Source: Xylogone sp. PMI_703 (Eukaryota > Ascomycota > Leotiomycetes). From it: DNA of 64,000 bases. Both the position numbers and the translations under genes were made by a program. The DNA lies in contig JAJTUQ010000003.1 in the NCBI GenBank assembly GCA_021399445.1, positions 7,192,001 to 7,256,000 of the forward strand, written 5' to 3'. Shown here in pieces: positions 34,129-46,646 of this stretch. The notes under the pieces were generated by a model. The model did not search any database, was not told the origin of the DNA, and was given only the letters and a program-made list of their open reading frames with translations. The first letter of the stretch is position 1. Each line of letters opens with the position of its first letter.

Positions 34129-36826
34129 ATGCTCTCGGGTCTTCATCAACAACCAGAATCAGCAGCTGGTGCAACAGCAAGTACAGCTTCTGGATCTCCG
34201 TCGCACCCGGATTCCAATCCGACCAACGATAATTCCCCTGCTTCGCAGGCAGGAGCAGACGAAGCGTCAGCACATGCCCCGGGTCGCACAAACAGCGCAC
34301 CTCACGGTTTGAATGCGCGATCGTGTGTAACATGTCGAAGAAGAAAGGTCAAATGCGATAAGCAGGTCCCCTGCTCCAATTGTGCGAAGGCGCAGACGAC
34401 ATGTATCTTTCCTGCTCCTGGGCGCGCACCGAGGCGGCCTAGGATTGGAGGTCCTGCAAAACCTGTCAGTGAGCGCGAGGCAGAATTATTAAAAAGATTG
34501 AGGAGACTGGAGGGTGTGGTGCAGGAATTGAGCGGGCAGGTGGAGTTAGAAGGGAATAAAGCGTCACCACAAAGTCCAAACTCATCACATAAAGAGGGTG
34601 ATGGCGATAGTGAGACAGGATCCAAGAGTATTAGAGTGGTAGGGATGGATGAAGGCAGTTCAAAGCGGAGATGGATGTCGAGGATGTGGAGTACGGGAGA
34701 GGGGCCGCCGAAGTCCGAATTTAACCTCGAGCATCGGTTCGGCAGGCTGGTGATGGAGGATGGCAAGAGTCGATATGTGTCCAATCCTTTCTGGGAGAGC
34801 ATCGTCGAGGAAGTAGAGGAGATTCGAGATATCTTAGAGGACGGACTAGTGTCGGACGAGGACTCACCAACTTTACCTTCGGACCACCTCACAGATGCAG
34901 ACCACCAAAGCTTTATATTCTCTTATAAGTCGTCGAATGTCGATCTGAAGGGTCTACATCCATTACCTTCACAGATCCCTTTCTACTGGGAAACCTTTGT
35001 GGAAAATGTTAACCCACTGGTTAAGATCATACATGTCCCTACCATGAATAAAGTCATCAAAGAGATTCAAGGAGGCCTTGATAGTCTGAGTAAGAGTACT
35101 GAAGCGCTGATGTTTGCGATATACTTTGCTACAATCACATCAATGTCTTCCGAAGAGGTAGAGCCTCCTAGATGTTCTTATCCACAACTCATTTCGACTT
35201 GACTAACCTCTTTTATATAGGTCCAAGTAAATTTTGGAGTTGACAAGCCCAGCCTATTGAAAAGATACCGTTTTGGTGTTGAACAGGCTCTCGCCAGAGC
35301 TGGATTCCTTAACACTAACGAGATTGTCACTGTGCAAGCCTTCGTTCTCTTTTTAGTTTGCGTTCGTCGACATGATGATACGAGGTTCGTTTGGTCAATG
35401 ACAGGATTAGCCATAAGAGTAGCCCAGTCTCTGGGTCTGCACCGAGATGGTACTAAGTTAGGCCTCTGTCCATTCGACATTGAGATGAGAAGGCGACTAT
35501 GGTGGCAGATATGCGTTTTAGATGTCCGAGCTTCGGAAGATCATGGCCATGATCCATCCATCCTGCAACAAAGCTTTGATACCGAGTTTCCAACATCTAT
35601 TAACGATGTCGACATAAATCCGGACTCAAAGACATTACCAGAACCGAGACCGGGAGTCTCAGAACTGACCTTCTGTCTTATTCGATATGAGATATGCTCT
35701 TGTCAAAGAGCGCTACAGTACTGCCCTCCAGATCGACTCACTCACGGCAAAGGTGAACAATCAGGTCCAACTACATCAAAGCTTCTCACCCTTGAAGAGA
35801 AAGAAGCCATAATTAAAGAATGCGCGGATCGTCTTGAGAATAAATATCTTCAGTACTGTACTAATGCAGGGCCACTTTACTGGGTAGCGGCTACCACAGC
35901 CCGGCTTATCATGTCGAAGATGAGTCTAGTCATATATTATCCTCTAATCCACCCTAGCCGACCACAAGCTCTGCATCCGGACATAAGGGACCGACTTTTT
36001 ATGGCAGCTATTGAAATTATTGAATATTCACGAGCTCTACAGAATGAAGGGACAACGAAGAAGTGGGGATGGCTATTCCATACGTAAGACCTTATTCACA
36101 TATTCATTAATTAGGTCACAATTGCTAACAGTGTATAATAGTTATGTGCAATGGCATGCAATAGCCTTCATCCTGAGCGAACTCTCGGTCCGTCAACCCT
36201 CAATAGTAGTTGACCGGGCCTGGCGGTCTATCGATCAGGTCTTCAGCGAACTACAAACTGATAACAGATCTTCCATACTATGGATTCCCATGAGAAAGCT
36301 GATGGCAAAGGCTCGAAAAAGGAGAGAAGAAGATGCCCAGATCTTCTATCCTGAGCACGGGCTCGGCATGAATCCCCGATTCTACAAACCCGAGGCTGCT
36401 TCTTCTGGACTCAGTGTTGTACCTGGCTTCAGCGATGTCGGACAACAACGTCAGCTTTTAGAGCACCCAGAACTTTTTAACCAATTGGAAAGTGTCCCGG
36501 CCACCACCTCAGTTCCAAGCTCATCATTCCTCACTACAACCAATACCCAACCAGCGGATATCACTGGTCTTAATACCCTTCAAGCCCAACTCGATCAGCA
36601 AGCCCGCCAACTCCAAAACTATGGGCAAACCCCCGTCCCATGGCCAATATTTGATGAAAGTATACTGGCCGATATCGATATGAATGATTTAAATGGTGAT
36701 GTTAATTGGGAAGGATGGGACAGCTTAGTACAAGATATTCAGCAAGGATCCAATGCAAATACACAGGCGGGCGTAGGCAGCATTAGGGGACCGCAACCAT
36801 TCGGGGAGATGAGAAGTTGGTGGTGA
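34129..36826 (+). CDS. Zn2Cys6 transcription factor with fungal-specific domain
   Basis: 858 residues in three exons: 34129-35157, 35221-36083 and 36142-36826, with introns of 63 and 58 nt. Residues 66-92 are a standard binuclear cluster (CVTCRRRKVKCDKQVPCSNC and the final Cys six residues on; C-x2-C-x6-C-x5-C-x2-C-x6-C). A short coiled coil follows (EREAELLKRLRRLEGVVQEL). The fungal-specific regulatory domain is marked by LAIRVAQSLGLHRDG and MRRRLWWQICVLDVRASEDHG. The C terminus is Gln/Asn-rich, with an acidic stretch (ILADIDMNDLNGDVNWEGWD) that looks like an activation domain. The second intron restores WLFHTYVQWHAIAF. The regulated pathway is unknown, and its neighbours give no cluster context. 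Confidence 0.88.
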
Positions 36827-37299
36827 AATTCTACCAACTCCTATAATTTCTAAAATTTTTACCCCTTTCGGATAGGAGGAATGTTTCACGGCATTATGAT
36901 GATGAATGGGCTGGGCTGGAGTTCTTGGTGTGGATTATGGTACGGGATTTGTGTACTTTATTCCCCTTTCACTGCTATGAAGTGAAAATTGTGCAGCTAC
37001 TTTTTCGGTCGCCCAGAGGGATCTCAAGACTGCTTTGATTTATTATTTGCACGATCTCCTCTTAAGCCTTTGTATAAAGTACCATGTATGTCTTACACTC
37101 TCCTATCTCGACAGTCATTTAGAGTAGGAAAAGAAATTTCAATCGAACCATCCAGTTTATGGCTTGCAGCAAGTCCGTAGATGTCTTATAATGACTACTA
37201 GGCTTTGATGCCTATAATTTAGATCGTCATACTGCTCTTAAGAGACTGATTTCCCAAATAAGACCATCACGCTACCCTCCTGAACTGATAACTCACATT
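36827..37299. other. convergent 3' spacer
   Basis: The Zn2Cys6 gene and the Rae1 gene converge here. The spacer is AT-rich and holds only their 3' UTRs; no gene was seen. Confidence 0.4.
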
Positions 37300-38450
37300 T
37301 CATCTTGGCTTAACGGCCTCCTCAGAGACCTTATGGATCTGGATGTTCGTAGGGCATTCCGGCTTATTCCCTTCGGCCCCCTTACTCCAATCGTAACCAA
37401 CAGCATACGCAAATAAGGATCCGTCTTTATTGAAACCCGTGGCCGTGATTGAACCACCGACGTTCGGAAAAGCCTTGATCCTGTTATGACTGGCGCCGTC
37501 CCAGTAGTGGAACTTCCCATCAGAGCCAGCGGTGCTAAAAGTCCTGGTATAGATAGGATGGAAGGAGATTGCGTTTACGCTATAGACGGATGTTAGTTTA
37601 CCTAGTGGTTCACGATGGCAGCGGAAGGTGAAATCATTTCTGTCCGGGAGAATCATCAAGTCAGTATATTATTGGTAACTTGCAACACTTATACATTCAC
37701 TGAGACCTACTTTTCGTCTTTGGGGTGGATGTATTTTAGTCTACATCGTCCATCGATGCCAGCCACTCCGAATCCTTTTGCGTCGGGGAAACATGCTACT
37801 GCTCTCATTTGATGCCGGGATGCACTTTCTACGCTCATTCGAATCGTCATGCAATCGTTGAGCTGAATGATGTTGGCAACATTATCTGCTGTTCCTACAA
37901 CCAGTAGGTTGTTCTTGGCATCCATGGCATAGATTCGTTCTTTAAGTGAGAGTGTCCCGGCTGGAGTTGGTTGTCGAAAGTCCCAGTATTTGATTGTTCC
38001 GTCCCATGATCCAGTCACGAGCATGGGGCCGTTGGACTGTGGTATTTGTATGAATCTGGCAGAACGGACAGGCTTATCATGTATGGCAACTTGGTGCGTA
38101 ATTCCTGAATTAAGATCCAAAATACGAGCGGTTTGGTCTGCTCCAGCGCCTACGACAATGGTGCCATCCTGAAAAGGGGATGATCTGTTAGATGGTGAAA
38201 ATATAATAAAGAAAAGAAAAGTGATTTTTGAAGGACTTACCAGTGACCAGTGACAGTCAAGAACAGGGCCTCCTAATTCAAAATATATCCGGAACTTTTT
38301 GGACTCAGATGTGTTGATGTCGTATATGTACACTTTGTTGTCCCATGAGGAGGCGGCAAGGTGGTTTGTTTGAGGAGACCAAGATAATGCTGAGATGCTA
38401 TCGCTGGGCACATTATCTAGTTCAACGTCCTTGGAGCGAGATGTGTTCAT
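37300..38450 (-). CDS. RAE1: Rae1/Gle2 WD40 mRNA export factor
   Basis: 335 residues in three exons: 38450-38241, 38168-37711 and 37639-37300. The first intron (72 nt) is in frame and stop-free, so an ORF scan reads through it; removal joins DCHWSL directly to DGTIVVGAGADQTA. The second intron (71 nt) joins HPKDEK to NDFTFRCHR. The protein is a single seven-bladed WD40 propeller: DSISALSWSP, NHLAASSWDNKVYIYDI, VTGSWDGTIKYWDFR, GIDGRCRLKYIHP, SFHPIYTRTFSTAGSDGKF. This order and wording are characteristic of Rae1/Gle2, which binds the GLEBS segment of a nucleoporin and acts in mRNA export at the nuclear pore. The N terminus is slightly shorter than usual, so a small upstream exon cannot be excluded. 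Confidence 0.9.
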
Positions 38451-41400
38451 GGTAGTTGATAATGTACTTTGTACATCTAAATATTGGTTTCAACAGACAT
38501 GGGACGAGAGGAGTAGAGTGATTAGTGCATCTTGAAGAAAAATAACAGAACCATTGCACAAGAATCGTAAGAAAAAAAAGATATTGACATCATTGTATTT
38601 GTATACGGAAGTACGCTTGCCTGATGATAGCTACTCTGGAAGATAATTCACGCTCTCTGACAGCTCGGATTAATCCCTGTAAGGCTCTCAGGAACCCGAG
38701 CTGTCAGGAGGGATGAACTGCGCACAGGCCATGCATCCTTCCTGCCTTTGCTTTCACCAACCTCAAGTTCTCGATGGAAACATAATTTCTCTCTCTTCGG
38801 CATTACTTCTAGTTGATCGATTATTGTTGAGAAGATGGTGCTTGCTGTTTGACAGAAATCACCACAGGAAAGACCTTTGTTGGAAATTCTACTTCTTTCC
38901 CTTCCTCGAAAGCTTGACAGCCTCGTCTGTGAAGCTGCTCAGCCTTGCATTAGGGAAGAGGTAGGCGTTGCTGAGAGATGCAGCCTTCTACTATCTCCTG
39001 CCATGAGTTGTGTCACTCATGCGGAGTTGAATGAATTAGGAAATTACAGCACAAGATGTAACAGCCAATTCTACTTTCTACCATCAAGTCATCGTCATCC
39101 ATTCTTAGATCTGGCAATGGCTACCAAAGGAGGAAAGCAGAGGTACTTAAATCCTTTATGAGGCACAGGTATCAATGACTGATGATTATGTAGGATTGGA
39201 GTGACAATATTCATCAGGTGATGTACCTGATAATCAAAGTGGTAGAAAATTTTAGTCTAAAGATCTAAGACCAAGTCTTCTCACAATACCGCGTCATACT
39301 CAGGAAAGAGTATATTAGAAGTAGGTTGCCTTGGGCTCTCATCCTTCGTATCCATTTCTCTAGTTAACAGAGGAACAGTGTACTTGTATATGCATAAACT
39401 GGCTTCAAGCACACTGCATGGATAGAAATGATCTAGCACAGTCTAGAACTCAACATCTGCATTTGGCACTAGTCACTGCCACTTCAACGGCTCATTGTAT
39501 GTATCAGATGTGTGGGCCTCACCCTTGTGGTCTCCGGTTTTTGACGCGTCTAGCCACCAGATATTGCCTCAGCCACTCGGAGAGAGATATCTGGAGTCAC
39601 TTTTTAGCCCACCACCACTTCCATTGATGTTATAGAGGCATTGACAATTGCCACTGACACTGATTTTCTGACTGTCTAGAACGTCATGTTGTGGAAGTCT
39701 ACCCGCCTGCATCTCTACCCAGTTGTCCTATCGAGGAGCAATGAATGGAGCGAAAAACAGTAAACAGAACATAGGAGCTTTCTTAAGCTATACATCAACT
39801 CTCGCTAACTCACCGTGTGATTAGAAGAGACGATCGATAAACGGCTCTAAAAATCTCCGAGGAAGATGGCAAAGGGATCGCAATATAAAAGAGAGACATT
39901 GTTGTTCGGCTGTGCCGCAAAATCTGCCCCACCTTACTTCGCAGCAACTCAAGAGACACATACCGGTGCTCCAACCCCTAGATGCGGAATTGCCGCCCGG
40001 AATTATCATGCAGTTGCAAGATAAAGCGGCTGAAACTACCTCATTATGCAGCAGAAACAGCAGCGAGGCGTTCTCCCTTTGTTGAGCTTTATCCCGTTTC
40101 TATGCGGTGCCAAACGCGTCTGCATTTGCAGTTGCAGGCGCGGGCATTATTGGCGGGTGAACGGACAGCCGAAAGTACTCCTTATCGATAAGGCTAATGG
40201 TGGGATGTACAATGTCGTGCTTCACCGCCCCTCCATGCGAGTCTGGCATGTTTCCTCAAGAAAATTTTGTCGCATGAAGACAGGCATTATGTTAGGTAAT
40301 AATGGGACCAAGGCAGAACCGCCATCGAGGAGGGGTATAGAGCCCCTTGTCTTGCTCTTTTCTCGGGACGATGGAAGGCTGTGGAGGTTCATCAATTTAC
40401 ACGACGCGCAGAGCGTATTTGATTAAGTATTTACGAGAGGTAGTGGGATGTTGGGACATGAAGGAAGATGCCAAGCAATGGGGGAGCCTTCAGCTGTACC
40501 TCCTTCGTTCCCAGCAACCGATCGTGGTGCAGCAGAAGCTGCGGCTCCGAAAGCGGATGGCTCCTGGTGGCTGTTGCAGCTCTTCTCCATTCGGAGTTCC
40601 AGAACTTGCAGATCTTCGATTCAGACTGGCGGTTTGATGTATCCCAGACACAATTGGCACTGTGCCGAATGGATCCCTAAATGGTCGCATATGGCTATAG
40701 CATGTGCGCTGCTATCAGCATCTCCTCCAAACCAAGCCGTACCGCAGGGACATCAACAACATGTGAAGGAGCTAGTTGTGACTCTTCGCGGTGCTTTAGA
40801 ACCCAGCCACGACGTGGGGCCATCTTCCACCAGCCCACCAACCTGAAGAGCTGAGCAGAGAGAAGACCTTGAAAAGGCCAGCTCATTGGCTCGGGGATGG
40901 TCGAGGAGAGGCAAGTCCTCCAGATTGCGGCATCACCCTTCAATATGGAGCTTGCACTTTGGTAGCCCGTATCCTGGCAGGTACCGACTGCATCTGGCTT
41001 AGGCACCTTGGGAGAGGGCTGGTCGTCCCTTGTTGCTATACTCGGATCGTCCGTTGCGACTTTAAGCCACCGACTCACACATTCCTGGCGCCAGCAACCA
41101 CCATCACTACGGTTTCGATAGTCTGGACACTTCGCTACCGACCTATCTTCATCGTGTGCGCCGCGCTGCAAAGTACTATACCTCTGGCCTCGGCGTCCAC
41201 TAGGTTGATCAACCACGGCGCTCTGCCAATAAGGGCCGTGAAGCAGAAGTAAATGGGTATGCAGTGTCACCCCGAATGGGACGGTGGATATGTGCCGATA
41301 TAAGATCTGCTGGAGCGTACATTGCAGACCGGACTGTGCTGGCTGGACTAGCTGCTGGTCCGCCGCTTGAATAGCCCTACGGGTTGATATCGCTTCAGCA

Positions 41401-42125
41401 AAGATTAGCCATACGAGGGGAGGATTACTGCTTTGTGGCTAGAGGACGGTGCTAGTCGCCCTTTTGAGCTAGGGATTACCTGTAGGAGGGCATTAGGTGT
41501 CATGATTATTTCTGACTACTGCACTCAACCACCGCCGCCGAAACTAAGGGCTCTTCCCGCGCCAGAGAAACAAGGGCTACCGGCGCCCATCAGCTCGAGT
41601 GATTTGACGACGTCTCTCCACCCCAGCGAGCTTGCTCACTCCACCACCACCAAACACCACCCAAAGCGAACCGGCGCGACAACCTACGACCTGCGACCTC
41701 GAACCTAGAACCCAGGCAGAGAAAAAAAGTCGCGGCGCTTCAGCTTACTACGCTTTCCCAGCACGCTCTGCTCGCTGTGCCGTATCTGTGCTCTGGCGGG
41801 TGGTTGTTGTTGACTTGTCACGATTGTTATTATTGCCTTTGCGAACGTCGTCCAATTCCCGGTCCGTCTCGTCGCCCATCTAGGCAGCGTCTCGTCCCTC
41901 CTGGGGGTCCTTGGTGCTGTTGCGTCCCTCCTTGGGTCCCCCTCGTTGCGCCCCTCGTTGGCCAATCTTCCCTGCAGAACGCCGCCGCGTCCCGCATCCA
42001 AGTAATTTTTTTTTTCTCTCGACCTACCCTATCTGACCGTTGCTTCGTGCACCTTACCTTACCTGCCTGGCTCGACCTTGCACGACCACTGCAACTCTCT
42101 TTCTGTTTCTGCACCTTACATCAGC
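38451..42125. other. long intergenic stretch without a recognisable gene
   Basis: About 3.7 kb. It contains a perfect 12-bp inverted repeat (listed separately) and a moderately GC-rich part (about 39.9-41.7 kb) with overlapping frames on both strands. The longest is 191 codons on the minus strand (41270-40695), with no recognised motif and frames of similar length opposite it, so I do not call it. It includes the promoter of the Rae1 gene and the upstream region of the APRT gene. Confidence 0.4.
38657..38707. repeat. 12-bp perfect inverted repeat upstream of RAE1
   Basis: CTGACAGCTCGG at 38657-38668 is the exact reverse complement of 38696-38707, with 27 bases between. It lies about 200 bp upstream of the Rae1 start codon. 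It could be a small element remnant or a protein-binding palindrome; function is unknown. Confidence 0.55.
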
Positions 42126-42183
42126 TCACCTCTCTTCCTGTCCCTTCCTCTCCTTCTCTTCTCTCGTCTTCTTCCTGCTCCAC
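42126..42183 (+). promoter_or_regulatory. pyrimidine-rich leader tract before the APRT start
   Basis: The 58 bases just before the APRT ATG are almost entirely C and T (blocks such as CTTCCTCTCCTTCTCTTCTC). CT-rich tracts near the transcription start are common in strongly expressed filamentous-fungal housekeeping genes. That this one sets the start site is an inference. Confidence 0.5.
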
Positions 42184-42184
42184 G

Positions 42185-42980
42185 ATGACCGCCACCCCGC
42201 AAACTCCACAACTACAGAGCGTTGACAATGCCTCGAGACTCGAGTCCCAGTCCACCGCCGCTGCCTCCAGTACCTCCGAACTCGCCAGTACAAAGATAAG
42301 CTTGCGGGCCGCCCTTCGACAGTTCCCAGATTTCCCGATCCCAGGCATTGATTTCGCTGACATTTTACCCTTGTTCGCTACCCATTCCATCCACGAAGCC
42401 CTTATCCGATCCCTCGAACTCCAGGTCCTAGCTATTGGCGACGGCAAGAAGCCCGATGTCATTGTTGGCCTGGATGCCAGAGGCTTTCTCTTCGGCCCTA
42501 GCCTAGCTCTGAAATTGGGAGCTGGCTTCGCACCTGTTCGCAAGCGGGGAAAGCTCCCTGGGCCAACCGTGGAAGCTGCATTTGAGAAGGAGTATGGCAA
42601 GGACTTCTTCCAGATCCAGAGTGATGCAGTGAAGCCAGGCCAAACAGTGCTGGTGGTCGACGACATTATTGCTACTGGTGAGTTAATTTACTTTTTCTTC
42701 AGCCGACGGGATGCCCGCCATATTTCTTATGTTGTACCCGTATTCTCCTCCAACTTCCCTGTTCCGAATGTTTGCCAGTTTGCTTGCCGTCTTGACACCA
42801 TGGGGCTAACGAGCTGGTGCAACAGGGGGTTCTGCAGCCGCGGCCGGGAATCTTGTCGAACAACTGGGCGGAAAACTGATGGGATTTTTGTTTATTCTCG
42901 AGTTGGACTTCCTCAAGGGTCGTGACAAGCTTAACGCCCCGGTCTATACGTTACTTTCGGATGATATGAAATCTACTTGA
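42185..42980 (+). CDS. APT1: adenine phosphoribosyltransferase
   Basis: 215 residues in two exons: 42185-42677 and 42826-42980, with a 148-nt intron. The intron falls inside the PRPP-binding loop; joining gives [18 protein letters not shown], the phosphoribosyltransferase signature. Other family marks are [18 protein letters not shown] at the N terminus, [11 protein letters not shown], and [12 protein letters not shown]. The exon 2 tail ([12 protein letters not shown], then YTLLS) is typical of APRT and rules out other transferases. The enzyme converts adenine and PRPP to AMP in cytosolic purine salvage. An N-terminal Ser/Thr/Ala-rich extension of about 35 residues is unusual compared with yeast Apt1, but the ATG used is the first in frame after the CT tract. 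If the intron is kept, the frame runs on and ends early, losing the PRPP loop. Confidence 0.93.
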
Positions 42981-44106
42981 GAGGTCCATTTTCTTTTTAT
43001 AATGGATGGAGGATTTTCTTCGGCGTTGGTTTGGCACTGGGGCCTTCAAGCAACATAGACCGTACTGCATTGTCTCGGCATTGTTAGGAGAGTGCTTTTC
43101 TTGCTTTGCTCTTCTATGGCGACCATCTTTGGATACGGGTGCAAAAGAACAGAAAGAAAATATCACCACGCTATGCGAGGCCTTAATAATTATTTGGAGG
43201 AAGCCTCAAAATACCTACGTTCAAATGGAATAAGAAAATCTCCATACCAAAAGAGAGTTGGAAGAGGAGCCTTATTGCCCTGTGTTAATCAGTGCCTACG
43301 ATGATTAACGACTCCATTTGGTTCGCTGAATGTCAGTCCTGGAGATTTTCTTGCAGACTCCAACCCGCACGCTCATGAAAGTGTCGGGTTCCTATTGCAA
43401 TGCTACTACTTGTTTGTGCTACATATTTGCAAACCTACATCTAAGATCGATCACTTTGTAATAGTACTAATTGACAACATCATCACTATCATGAAAAAAA
43501 TTTCATCATTGCTGAATCATCAACAACCATGCTTCCGTGATGCACTTCCCATCATTGCCATTGGCAGAAAACCCTCTTTCGCTGTGATTGTCGTCGTAGT
43601 GCTTGCGCAGGATCATTAAGGTACTGTAAGCGGTGACCTCTGATCACAGCGGTCCACGTGCAGCAGCGACCCTGGGAAGGACTGCTTATCGCCCGCTCAA
43701 CCCGGTAATCCATAGGCCACCAGCTGCTCTCACAGCCCAAAGCCTCGTCACTGGGCATCGTGCTCTCTCACCTTCTATGTACCTCTCTTCCAACCAAGCT
43801 TGTATTCCCCATCCATCGCGAACCTTCCCCCAAGCCCGACAGACACCCTCTACGCTCCCGTCTTTCTCTCACCGCAACTCCGGCACGCTGCATGTCATGT
43901 AAAGTGCAGCATATCAGAGCAAAGCAACAAAGTAGCACAGTCCACCAGCCGTAACAAAGAAGAAAGGCAGAAAAAACACCGCAGAGGAATCCACAGTCGC
44001 AAGAGAGGCGCAAACAAAGGCGGGACCCGTACCGCGCGGGGCAGCAAAGCAAGCACGCAAATAGGCAAACAAGCAAACAAGGGAAAACACAAGGGAATGG
44101 AATGGA
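42981..44106. other. intergenic between APRT and membrane-protein genes
   Basis: About 1.1 kb with 3' flank of APRT and an A-rich leader (about 43900-44100) before the next gene. Short frames only; no gene or clear repeat seen. Confidence 0.4.
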
Positions 44107-46270
44107 ATGCCGTCCTTCTTCACCTTCCAGCAGGGCAATGAGTCCCGCACAACTCTCCTCACCCAGGATACCTCCCCGCTCCTAGGCCGTTTCCGCGCCG
44201 TGCCCATCGACACCGCTCGCCGTGAGCAGACGCGCCGGCACAGGAACAGTCTGACGCTGCTGGGCAGCGTGTATGGCTATGGAGCCATCTTTGGCGCTGA
44301 GGGCGAGGATGGGGACGAGCGCGACTACTATGAGGGTGACGAGGGCGAGGAGTGGTGGTTGCGCCGGTGGGCGAAGTGGACTGTGAGAAATGTGAGGGAT
44401 CTGTGGATTGAGCCTAGGCAGGGCGCTGTTGCGAGGAGTGTTGATAAGTGGTGGAGTCGATGGTGGTTATTGATGGCATGGCCTGCTATGTTTGTGAGTG
44501 GTTTTTATTCTCTTCTTTGGTTTGGTCTACGGTTAGGAGAGTTTTCTTCTTCTTTTTATTGTAGTATACGGCTTAGAGAAGAAGGGGGAGTAGAGGCGCG
44601 GTGGTTTATATTGGGTTTAGAGGGTGTTGTTTGTTGACTTTTTGTGCTTGTGTGCGTAGGCTGTTGCTTGGTGTGCGATACCTTTCCCTCAATATCCGTT
44701 GCCAGATGATTATGGCTTTGCTGCGAAGGAGAGGGTCTCAGGGTCGGAGGGCCATAAGATACCAGGTCACGGAGAAGCTCGGGTTGAGGTCAACTTCTGG
44801 TATTTTCTGTTTGTCTACTATGGATTCTACAATTTCACGGCCTTGATGTGGATCACCAAGGTTTTCAATATCTATAGTCTGAACTGGTCAGTCTCCAAAG
44901 TCTCTAATTGAGAGAAAAAATTGGTTGTTTAACAATAGTACAGGTGGCCCCAGAGTATTGGATTCCCCATTACTGTCTCAATCATCGCAGCGATCTCTGT
45001 AGCTGTTCCGATACCCATATATTACTTCCCGGAGACGAATTGGTTGACCACACATAATACAGCATGGATCTGCTGGACATTCTTTACGATGGCCATGCCT
45101 CTGATCATAGCATTTGGCATTCTCCTGAATCATGAGCGTCATCTAGGGCTTCGTCACACCCTATCTGAAACGCAGAGAATATTCACATCCTCGTGGTGGA
45201 CGGGTGAAGTGGATACTATAAACGCCAGAGATCGGCTCCGTAGACCTCCTATTCCTCAAATAGCTTTCAATCCGGATGACCCCTTGGAAGTTATCCTTCC
45301 AACAGAACCCGCTCCTACTTATAGACAGCGCCCACTGACCTTGAAGAAACGGTGGATCCCTGCTAGCTTTATGCGATTTATATGGTTCTGTACTGCGGTA
45401 TTCATTGCCATGCTGGTGTATGTACTTGGGGAAGCATATGCAGAAACGTATTTGAGGACTCTACCACATAGCACTATTGAGACGATTGTGTATGTGTATA
45501 GCTGGGTAATAACTGTGCATCTCTTAGATGCCGTTACGGGGTGGATTCTTGGTGGAAAGGAGGGTGAGCGTGTGGGGAGCTATCCTCTTGGATGGATTTT
45601 TAAGCTGTATGTTTTAAAGCTATATCATTAATTGGACGACCTGACTAACTGAAACAATTATAGATACTTCTCAATCACCTATCAGACCTACGTCAGAGCG
45701 CTATACGCCCGTCTCCGCTCACCACAGCAATTCATCCTTCTTCAAGCTCTATCCTCAACTTTCCTCATAATTCTCGCACCACTAATGATATCCTCCCCTT
45801 TCCACTACGTGCTTGGCATTCTCTCGATTAACAATCAATCCTACTCTGCCTATAAGAAATTTTGCTCTAGGAACATCTTCCTCCGCGGCCTTGCTGAGAA
45901 CGTCAGCATGATGGCATTCCTCGGCTCCATCCTCGTCCTACACTACGGCAAAAACAAGGATGTTTATCCCTATTTCGCCTTTGATGAAGCTCCTTCTGTG
46001 GAGCCACCCTCAGATGGAGGTGCTATCGGTAACGGTGAAGGCTACGATTTTGGACTGACGTTCTACGCCTCGGTTGTCACCTGGGCTTGCGAGATCGTAG
46101 CTGCATGGATCGTGAGACGCATTTTATGGTTCGGTTGGAAATCAGATGTGACTGGTGAAGCGAAGGCTGATTTAGCTACTTGGCCCGAGCTGTTGCCAAC
46201 TGGGGTGGTAGTGATGGTTCATGTGCTGCAAAACATGCTTTTCTCTATCGTCCGGTTGAGATTCCATTGA
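44107..46270 (+). CDS. multipass integral membrane protein of unknown function
   Basis: 627 residues in four exons: 44107-44493, 44660-44886, 44944-45606 and 45664-46270; introns are 166, 57 and 57 nt. I do not recognise a characterised family. The N-terminal 100 residues are charged and soluble (an acidic run EDGDERDYYEGDEGEEWW). Hydrophobic segments follow: WWLLMAWPAMFAVAW, a stretch around NFWYFLFVYYGFYNF, SIGFPITVSIIAAISVAVPI, ICWTFFTMAMPLIIAFGIL, FMRFIWFCTAVFIAMLVYV, ETIVYVYSWVITVHLLDAV, FILLQALSSTFLIILAPLM, and at least two near the C terminus. A cytosolic-looking loop separates segments 4 and 5 (RRPPIPQIAFNPDD). Some eight to ten membrane spans are likely. Aromatic/Pro-rich loops recall transporter or channel-like proteins, but no signature was found, so no function is given. 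Confidence 0.8.
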
Positions 46271-46646
46271 GCCCCTCCTTTTTCATTTTACCCCTGTTTG
46301 CGTGTTTGTTGTCCTTTCTTCGTTTGCTACTTTTCTATACCCCCCTTATTCATTTCTAATTTCACGAGAGATGCCCATTTTCTATATACTTAGATACCTT
46401 GGATCTGGCATTGGCATGTGACGGCGTGCATTGAATGGAGTTGGCGGTTTGGAGGTTTTGATACGATACCACTCATGGCATATACATTTCTTTTTCCCTA
46501 CCCCTAATAATCGACGCTTTTATGAGTTTTACGAGTTAATCGGAGGTTTGTTTTCCCTCCTTTCTCTTCTTAAAGAGGATTAATGTTTTGTGCTTTGGTG
46601 AAGAGTTTAGCAGATATTAGATAGATTAGTAGTTTTGAAATATTAA
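46271..46646. other. 3' flank of the membrane-protein gene
   Basis: T-rich, non-coding sequence that probably contains the 3' UTR of the membrane-protein gene. Nothing else seen. Confidence 0.4.

Noticed and set aside
34302..34892. 196-codon minus-strand frame opposite the Zn2Cys6 gene
   Set aside because: Antisense shadow over the zinc cluster exon; no own motif.
39694..39705. 12-base match (AAGTCTACCCGC) to the MITE arm at 32.75 kb
   Set aside because: Too short and without a partner arm; likely coincidence.
40695..41270. 191-codon minus-strand frame
   Set aside because: GC-rich region where long frames occur by chance; a competing plus-strand frame overlaps and no motif is visible in either.
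41777..42184. Upstream in-frame extension of the APRT frame
   Set aside because: Reads through a pyrimidine-rich leader and resembles no protein; the ATG at 42185 is the natural start.
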